From: Triparma columacea
Taxonomy: Eukaryota > Sar > Bolidophyceae > Parmales > Triparmaceae
NCBI GenBank assembly: GCA_030267965.1
Contig: BRYA01001080.1
Location: forward strand, 1-13,105
DNA: 13,105 nucleotides
Direction of reading: 5' to 3'
Positions 8,246-13,105 of the stretch are shown here, piece by piece. A model generated the notes under the pieces. That model did not search any database. It was not told the DNA's origin and saw only the letters and a program-made list of their open reading frames with translations. Position 1 is the stretch's first letter; the number at the start of each line of letters is the position of its first letter. The translations under genes and the position numbers were made by a program.

Positions 8246-8277
8246 GCCTCGCCCCGACTCCTCGGTCGGGGCCTGGC
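8246..8277. other. Perfect GC-rich hairpin in the intergenic region
   Basis: GCCCCGAC (8251-8258), a six-base loop TCCTCG, and GTCGGGGC (8265-8272) form an uninterrupted 8-bp stem. It can extend by GCC/GGC (8246-8248 with 8275-8277) across a 2x2 internal loop. It sits about midway between the two minus-strand genes and is followed on the minus strand by CCCTTTATTT. It could be a transcript 3'-end structure, part of a dispersed repeat, or a cruciform former. It does not fold as a tRNA. Confidence 0.7.
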
Positions 8278-8501
8278 AAGCATCTTCTCAGAGATTGTCT
8301 ACGCTTATGTGCACCCTCATAAATACACAAGTAAACCTCTATATTCCTCTTCAACTCACCAATTTTACGATCGGTTTTATCTCAGTGTAAGTAAAATCTA
8401 TGAGAACACCCCAAATCTCCCAATTCCCCAAAAAAATCCCAAATCCAAAGCCGCCAGAGCTGTAAGAAAATCTCGCAGGCCACAGTACGTACTAGATTTC
8501 A

Positions 8502-8521
8502 ATCTTTTAGCTCTAAAAGAT
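8502..8521. other. AT-rich inverted repeat 3' of the C2-like gene
   Basis: ATCTTTTAG, a two-base CT spacer, then CTAAAAGAT: two perfect 9-bp arms. It lies 66 bp past the stop codon of the C2-like gene, so it falls within the expected 3' UTR. With a two-base loop the RNA stem would have to open its closing pairs. A protein-binding palindrome is as likely as an RNA hairpin. Confidence 0.55.
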
Positions 8522-8586
8522 GTACATAAATAATCTCACAATGTTGTTTGAAAAGACCCCACAAGTACTTTTTATATGACCCCCTC

Positions 8587-9990
8587 TCACGCCGACTTCC
8601 CCGCCTTCCCTCCCTTCTTGGAATATTTGCTGATCGTCCCCTCCGCCTTCTTCATCCCGTTCTCAAGTATGCCCGGCCCGTACTCCTTAACCCACCCCAG
8701 GCTCGCCGTCGGTAGCGCGTCTGTGAATGGTATAATCTCCTCTGCGAAGCTGATGTACTTAATGTACGGGTTCTTCTTGTCGTACATGGCCTGGATGCAG
8801 ACGGTCTGGAAGGGCGCCCAGAATATGTCGAACGCTTCCCCGGCGCCCGGGATGAGGTAGGAGCAGGAGCCCATGAAGTCGAGGAACAGGCTGGTAACGA
8901 GCTTGCCCATCATGTCGCTTGGGATCGTGTGCTCGGCGAGAGTTACGGCAGAGGGCCGAGACCCAGTCGTGTAGAGGAACTGCTGACCTACGTTGCTCTC
9001 GATTACCCTGGTGGCGGCGGGTGCTACTATTTTATTGACCCTTTTCCTCCCGTGGGGAGTGGAGAGGTAGAGGACGAGGCCGGTCCCGGCGGTGAGGGAG
9101 GCGACAATGCCGACGAGGACGATTATTGGGAGAAAGAAAGGAAGCCCGACGATGCACACCCCGAGGACGACGGGGGTGGCGCAGGCGAGGGTGATGAGGA
9201 CGGGGAGGGCGGGGATTATGGCGTACTTTGTGTTAACAGCATTGAATACTTTGGTGGCGGGGGGGGAGATTGCAGCTACTGCAGAGTCAATAACTGCAAA
9301 GTAGGCGGTGGCTGCTGACTTTACAGCTAGGACCTCTGAGCGGAGAGGGCCAGAGAGGGAGAGGGAGAGGCGGAGGGTCGCTGGGGTCTCCGCCGCCTGT
9401 GATGCCGAGGAGTTGGCAGCTGCGTGCTGTACTTCTGGGGTGTTTAGGGGTGGGAGGAGGGTGAAGGTTTTCTCGATAGGTCCTCTTCCCAGGGGAATGT
9501 CTTTCATCGGAACCACGCAGTGTGCAATTTCAGCTCCGCCCTGGATCACCTTGAAGACAGCGGTCTGGTCGTAGATGTCGTGCAGCTGCGATTAGCGAAG
9601 CAAAAGGTTAAGGGTTGGGTTGGTATTTCGCAATGAGTTTATCGCATAGAAAAGCATTAAGCAACTCGCTACCTTCGCTCCTTCCACTCCCTTGACTCCC
9701 TGGCCTTGACTCCCCCCTGGCCTTGACTCCCCAACTCTCACCTTCAGTGTCCTGAAGCAAATCTCATTATCGAACCTATAACTTGGGTTAACAGGGTGCT
9801 TGCTTTTGGGTGTGGACGTGCTCATTGTGACCCCCTTGAGCGTGCAGGTCAAGATGGGTAGAGACTGCGTGGGCTTTTTGTTGTTGGATGGGGATGATAC
9901 ATTGGTTATTGGGAGGTTGTATGCTCCAATTACTGTGATATTTGAGTGTATAAGATGATATAAGGGGTTAGGGTTAGGGTTAGTATCCAT
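8587..9990 (-). CDS. C2-like domain protein with membrane hairpin (two exons)
   Basis: Joined from 9990..9742 and 9585..8587 (minus), giving 415 residues. The 156-nt phase-0 intron has donor AAG|GTGAG and acceptor CGCAG, with TTAAC about 26 nt before the acceptor. Exon 1 from residue ~16 (SNITVIGAYNLP, then HPVNPSYRFDNEICF) reads as the first strands of a C2 domain. Exon 2 opens with its end (LHDIYDQTAVFKVIQ, CVVPMKDIPL). Loop aspartates are mostly missing, so calcium binding looks doubtful. Residues ~205-257 are a ~50-residue hydrophobic stretch with a central GLPFFLP, suggesting an oleosin- or reticulon-like hairpin rather than simple spanning helices. Residues ~300-383 (YLIPGAGEAFDIFWAPF, EEIIPFTDALPTA) recall small uncharacterised membrane proteins. 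The tail is Lys/Gly-rich. Inferred role: a peripheral or monotopic protein of a lipid surface. The start at 9990 is the only ATG upstream of the C2 core. Confidence 0.78.
9586..9741 (-). other. Intron of the C2-like gene, with short direct repeats
   Basis: Bounded by GTGAGAG and CTAATCGCAG on the minus strand. Near its 5' side the motif GAGTCAAGGCCAGG is repeated in tandem with a further partial copy (plus strand about 9690-9735). Removing it restores a continuous C2-like domain in phase 0, which is the main support. An in-frame TAA lies just before the acceptor, so retention would truncate the protein. Confidence 0.8.
9963..9984. repeat. Interstitial telomere-like repeat at the start codon
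   Basis: GGGGTTAGGGTTAGGGTTAG on the plus strand holds three TTAGGG-type units, inverted relative to the terminal array. On the minus strand it forms codons 3-10 of the C2-like gene (T-N-P-N-P-N-P-L). It could be a healed-break relic, or a telo-box-like regulatory element placed at the 5' end of a gene. Confidence 0.85.
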
Positions 9991-10543
9991 TTTAAAGAAA
10001 TGAAATGAAATGAGTTTCGGGTCGTTCTGAAAGGAATCTTTTTATTTCTTTCAAATCAAACTATAGCAATCGCAAACCCCCCTATACCCCTCTTATCATG
10101 CACTTACTTGTCGTGACAAAGGCACCAGTCTTCGTTGTCCCCTGTGTGATTGAAGGGGGGCTCATGTTATAATTATGAATTCAGATTCCTGGAGGTGATG
10201 CAGCCAATTTGGAAAGTCTGTTTTTTCATCTTTTTTGTCTGTTTCTTAATCGAATATTTGATTTTATTACGTTTATACCTGCGTAGAAGTCCCTTGTAAA
10301 CGATCTTTCGAAACAAAAACCAAAAAGGGTCTTATTTTTGCTTGTTAATCGATATTTTGAATAATGTCAATCAGGGAGTTACGCGTTTCAAACGACAATT
10401 TTCATACCATCAATAGTCCGACTTATCTTTACTACGCTCGCCAAATTTGGACTTCGAGAGATGTTATCTTTATTTCCCACCTTCAGACCTTCAAGACCTT
10501 TGCTGAGTCTGCAATAATTCGGAATTAATTCAATTTTTATTCC
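9991..10543. promoter_or_regulatory. Divergent intergenic/promoter region
   Basis: 553 AT-rich bases separate the start codons of the C2-like gene (minus) and the WD40 gene (plus), so both promoters are expected here. No credible coding sequence was found. An AAATG microsatellite (about 9997-10013) precedes the C2-like gene. On the minus strand a GTAAGT donor (10107) and a CCTTTCAG acceptor (ending 10027) could delimit an 81-nt intron in its 5' UTR. No clear TATA box stands out. Confidence 0.55.
10441..10450. promoter_or_regulatory. CCAAATTTGG palindrome (CArG-box-like)
   Basis: A perfect 10-bp palindrome matching CC(A/T)6GG, the consensus bound by SRF/MADS-box factors in other eukaryotes. 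It lies 94 bp upstream of the WD40 start codon. A one-base-shorter relative, CCAATTTGG, is at 10204-10212. The match is exact, but chance occurrence in AT-rich DNA is not excluded. Confidence 0.3.
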
Positions 10544-13105
10544 ATGCCTCTCGAACCCCTCTCAATAACTTCGTTCTCCTCCGTCCCTATATCCCTCCGT
10601 TCCGGGTCTACCATCCAGTATTCATGTCTAAATCCTGACGGTGATACTTGTTACCACCTTTCCACCGGAGGGTACCTCTCGTCAATGTGGGCAAAGTCGG
10701 GCACCCTTAAAACTTCCTTCGGGGAAAGCGGGTTTGTAGACACTAAGAGCAAGTACGCGACGTGCATGCAGACTTGGAGCGACAAATATGGGACGGGGAG
10801 CATACTCACTGGGGGGGGCTACGATTTGATGGGAAGGTGAGGGTGGGGGGGGAGGGGAGGGGAGGGAGGGGCGCAGACTCCGCACCGCGTGCAGACTCCG
10901 CACCGCACGCAAACTCTGAATGTTCGAAAGTCTAACACACCCAACACCCAACACCCAACACCCAACCACCCCCAGCCCCGGGGTTGACCAACCTTTGCAG
11001 CAGGGCGTTGTCAAGCAGTGGGACTTGGTCAGCGGCAAGAACATCGCCACGTACATCGGGGGCACCGGGCTGGTCCGCTGCCTCGGTATCCCTGGAGTTT
11101 CCATGGAGACCACAGCCACCACCGTGCCAATCAAGGAGGAGGAGGAGGAAGAAGAAGGGAAGGAAGATGGGAAGGAGGGCGAGGGTAAAGAGGAGGCCAA
11201 GTCGGAGTCCAAGACCCAAGACGACGATCCTTACGCCGACGATCCGACCTTCAACGTGGTGAACGAGGAGGAGGAAGAGGCAAAGAAGAGGGCCGCCCTC
11301 AAGAGGAAGAAGGCCAAGAAGCACCGGATCAACTCCCACCGTCTGACAGCGTTCGTATCAGGTGGAGACGACGTTTCCCTCCGTCTCTGGGACTGCACCC
11401 GCACCTCCTTGGTAGCTGAGCTGTCGTCCGATAACCTAGGCGCCATGAAGAACATCGCGACCTGCGTCGGTAGGCCCGCCGTGGTCCTCTCGGGCCACAG
11501 GGCGGGGGAAGGGAGGAAGATGGGGGCGGTGGCGGTGTGGGACATCAACGGTAGGGTAGAGATGGGGAGGCTGGAGGACGTGCACGAGCAGGAGGTGGCG
11601 GCGATGGCCGTGAGCGAGTGCGGGAACAAGCTGTTCACGGCGGGGGGGGCAGACGACCCAACCATCAAGGAATGGGACCTCAGGATGATGAAGAAGGTCA
11701 AAAACGTGGGATATCACACCGACCGCGTGCTCTCCCTCGCTGTCCTGACGAAGCCCAACCAGTCGTATGTTTTCTCGGCTGGGAAAGACAGCACCGTGGG
11801 GATCAGCATGGTGTCCAAGGCAGGGGTCGTCAAGAGCAAGCTGGTGGCGGAGATCACCGATTTCCAGGGGCTTAACAACGCCATAAGCCTCGTCCCGATG
11901 AAGCTCGGCGACGTCTCATTCGCGGGGGGTCAGAAGCGCAAGTCGAAGCCGGACATTTACACCGTCTCAGGGGACAAGAACCTCCGCCTCTACGACCTAT
12001 CCGATGTCATCAACTTATCAAGCCCCGACGCTGTGGACGCCCACAAGGGAATAGAGAAGAACGTGAAGAACATGAAGCTCAGTGCGGAGGACAACTACCA
12101 CGCCAAGCAGACTGAGGTGAGAAGGAGGAGGGGGGGGGCCAAGCGTGAACGACCAATGTCACCGGTGGGAAAACTAACCCCCTCTTCCCCCCCTCCTCCC
12201 GCTTTGCAGTTCTGGGACAGCTTTCCCTCCTCCGAGGACGTCCACGGGTCGTCTGCGAGTACGGTCGGGTCCAACATGACTGGCAAGAAGAAGGCCGTTA
12301 AGATCGTGGACAACGTCAAGAGAGATAGGTACGGGAACGAGGTAGGAAGCATCGAGTACTGGGTCGCAAAGGGGAACGAACCTAAGAGGCCGAAGGTTGG
12401 GGACATTGTTGTGCTGGCAGGGGACAATGAAGAGGTGAGGAGAAGAGCCGACAAAAGTTATATGAGTGACAAAATTTAAAGTCCACACGGCGACGATAAG
12501 ATATGCCAATGGATGGATCGTGCATGCACCGCTAACTACTATCGCACGCTCGTCGCAGATGGAGACCCCGGGGGCCGAGATTACGGAAAAGCAGAAGGCA
12601 GTGCTCTCTGCCATGGCGATTGAGAAGGCCGAGAAGCTGCCTTCCGAGGCAAAGCAGATGGCCCTGAAGTTCAAGAGGGGGGACCTGGGCATCGTTCTCT
12701 CTGATGACAACAGCGGGGTGCCCTTTGAGATCCTGGGAGCCCTCACGGGGGAGAAGGCGTGGTACGAGGAGGACTGGATAGAGATTGCGAACCTCGAGAC
12801 TATCAAGAAGGCCAAGAAGGAGAACGACATCAGCGTCGCCAACCTTAAGGCGGGGGACGTCGTGAAGAAGAAAGGCGGGGGGCATGGGTTTGATACCAAA
12901 CAAGCGGAGGAGAGCGACGAGGAGGACGAAAGCGCAATGGACTACTACAGGGAGATGATGGGAAGGGGAGGGATGGGGGGCGGGTCGGGCAGGGAAGAGA
13001 GGAAGGAGGAGGTCAAGGTCAAAAAGGTCAAGAGCGACGTCGGCGGCGGAAGGGGTGGGGGGATGGGGGGGGGGAAGAAGGTGAGATTGGGGTTTGGAGC
13101 GACCC
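10544..13105 (+). CDS. WD40-repeat protein with barrel-like C-terminal segments, 3' partial
   Basis: Starts at ATG 10544, six bases... specifically four codons after an in-frame TAA. Proposed exons: 10544-10836, 10976-12116, 12210-12434 and 12559-13080, then a further GTGAGA donor at 13081, so the gene runs past the window. WD signatures: GVVKQWDL (11004-11027), GGDDVSLRLWD (~11361-11393), GAVAVWDI (~11524-11547), GGADDPTIKEWDL (~11641-11679), FSAGKDSTV (~11772) and SGDKNLRLYDL (~11967-12000). A low-complexity EEEEEEE/KEGEGKEE insert with KKKAKK-type basic runs interrupts the propeller at ~11130-11320 and could carry a nuclear signal. After the propeller come KVGDIVVLAGD and KRGDLGIVLSDDNSGVPFEI...WYEEDWIEI, small beta-barrel-like segments seen in some stramenopile multidomain proteins (from memory). 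WD40 propellers are protein-interaction scaffolds; no specific complex can be named. Confidence 0.78.
10837..10975 (+). other. Intron 1 of the WD40 gene (acceptor ambiguous)
   Basis: Donor GTGAGG at 10837 leaves exon 1 in phase 2. The CCCCCAG acceptor ending at 10975 keeps the frame into GVVKQWDL and lies 40 nt after a CTAAC branch-point match (10932-10936). The stronger-looking CTTTGCAG at 11000 breaks the frame unless one base is added upstream. The intron starts with a run of G tracts and holds two GCAGACTCCGCACCGC copies and repeats of CAACACC. Confidence 0.6.
12117..12209 (+). other. Intron 2 of the WD40 gene (93 nt, frame-neutral)
   Basis: GAG|GTGAGA donor, CTAAC branch-point match at 12174-12178, C/T-rich tract, CTTTGCAG acceptor ending at 12209. 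Its length is a multiple of three and it has no in-frame stop, so the frame stays open through it. The encoded 31 residues are low complexity (RRRRGG and SPPPPA). Confidence 0.8.
12435..12558 (+). other. Intron 3 of the WD40 gene (124 nt)
   Basis: GAG|GTGAGG donor, CTAAC branch-point match at 12532-12536 about 23 nt before the CGTCGCAG acceptor ending at 12558. Phase 0. Retention would end translation at TAA 12477-12479. Splicing continues into METPGAEITEKQ and the second barrel-like segment. Confidence 0.83.

Larger units (their letters stand above)
7951..8586. other. Intergenic region between two minus-strand genes
   Basis: 636 bases lie between the start codon of the START/XK-like gene and the stop codon of the C2-like gene. 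I see no convincing coding sequence, and the short open frames here lack homology or good composition. The stretch should hold the promoter and 5' UTR of the giant gene (right after 7950) and the 3' UTR of the C2-like gene (just left of 8587). It contains two inverted repeats, listed separately, and a 10-bp palindrome AGTACGTACT at 8484-8493. Composition shifts from GC-rich to AT-rich across it. Confidence 0.6.

Noticed and set aside
8246..8290. tRNA or other known small RNA at the intergenic hairpin
   Set aside because: Only a single stem forms; there is no anticodon arm, T-loop or internal promoter boxes.
8929..9318. Plus-strand Gly/Asp/Glu-rich open frame over the C2-like gene
   Set aside because: Low-complexity shadow; the minus strand has splice signals and a coherent C2-like domain plus hairpin.
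10018..10180. Short minus-strand frame MSPPSITQG... as first coding exon of the C2-like gene
   Set aside because: Its GTAAGT donor falls in a phase that does not match the C2 exon, so it could at best be untranslated.
12435..12479. TAA at 12477-12479 as the end of the WD40 gene
   Set aside because: The last 14 codons before it read through a clear GTGAGG donor; the CTAAC and CGCAG signals downstream lead into another exon with similar composition and barrel-like sequence.
11231..12899. Minus-strand open frames across the WD40 gene
   Set aside because: GC-rich antisense shadows; the plus strand carries repeated WD signatures and consistent introns.

Overview
This window is the physical end of a eukaryotic chromosome. 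It opens with TAACCC telomere repeats, runs through about 1.25 kb of layered subtelomeric satellite, and then enters genes with small spliceosomal introns (GTGAG donors, CTAAC-like branch points, CAG acceptors). The proteins resemble a lineage-expanded family of START-domain plus multi-pass membrane proteins that I associate with stramenopile microalgae, most specifically the Parmales/Bolidophyceae (Triparma). That assignment rests on recollection of family features such as DFYGYIP, DFTSI.HFRHP.E.GG and WGKS..TVRAS. It was not tested by a search and should be treated as a moderate-confidence hypothesis.

Layout. 1-87: telomere. 86 to about 475: a 9-bp satellite (CACCCTTTA) that resembles a modified telomere repeat. 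About 500-1010: four degenerate copies of a roughly 121-bp pyrimidine-rich repeat. About 1040-1300: a 52-bp repeat arranged as a 104-bp alternating dimer. 1347-7950 (minus): a giant, AT-richer, intronless gene. It encodes three START-like lipid-binding units, a partial fourth, and two tandem copies of a multi-pass membrane module that looks like the XK/Xkr scramblase family. The frame is broken once, by a +1 shift exactly at a TGA codon (7333-7335). 7951-8586: non-coding, with a perfect GC-rich hairpin and a second hairpin. 8587-9990 (minus): a two-exon gene combining an N-terminal C2-like domain, a long proline-centred hydrophobic hairpin and a conserved-looking C-terminal domain. 9991-10543: an AT-rich divergent intergenic region with two related palindromes. 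10544 to the window end (plus, partial): a multi-exon WD40-repeat gene with an acidic/lysine insert and small barrel-like segments in its C-terminal half.

How the genes may work together. No operon logic applies, because this is a eukaryotic chromosome end. The two minus-strand genes share a membrane-lipid theme: the giant gene joins lipid-binding cavities to scramblase-like channels, and its neighbour joins a C2-like membrane-binding domain to a membrane-embedded hairpin. Base composition and gene structure change sharply near 7950-8590. The giant subtelomeric gene is AT-rich and intronless, while the two inner genes are GC-rich and intron-containing. The subtelomeric gene may therefore have a different history from its neighbours.
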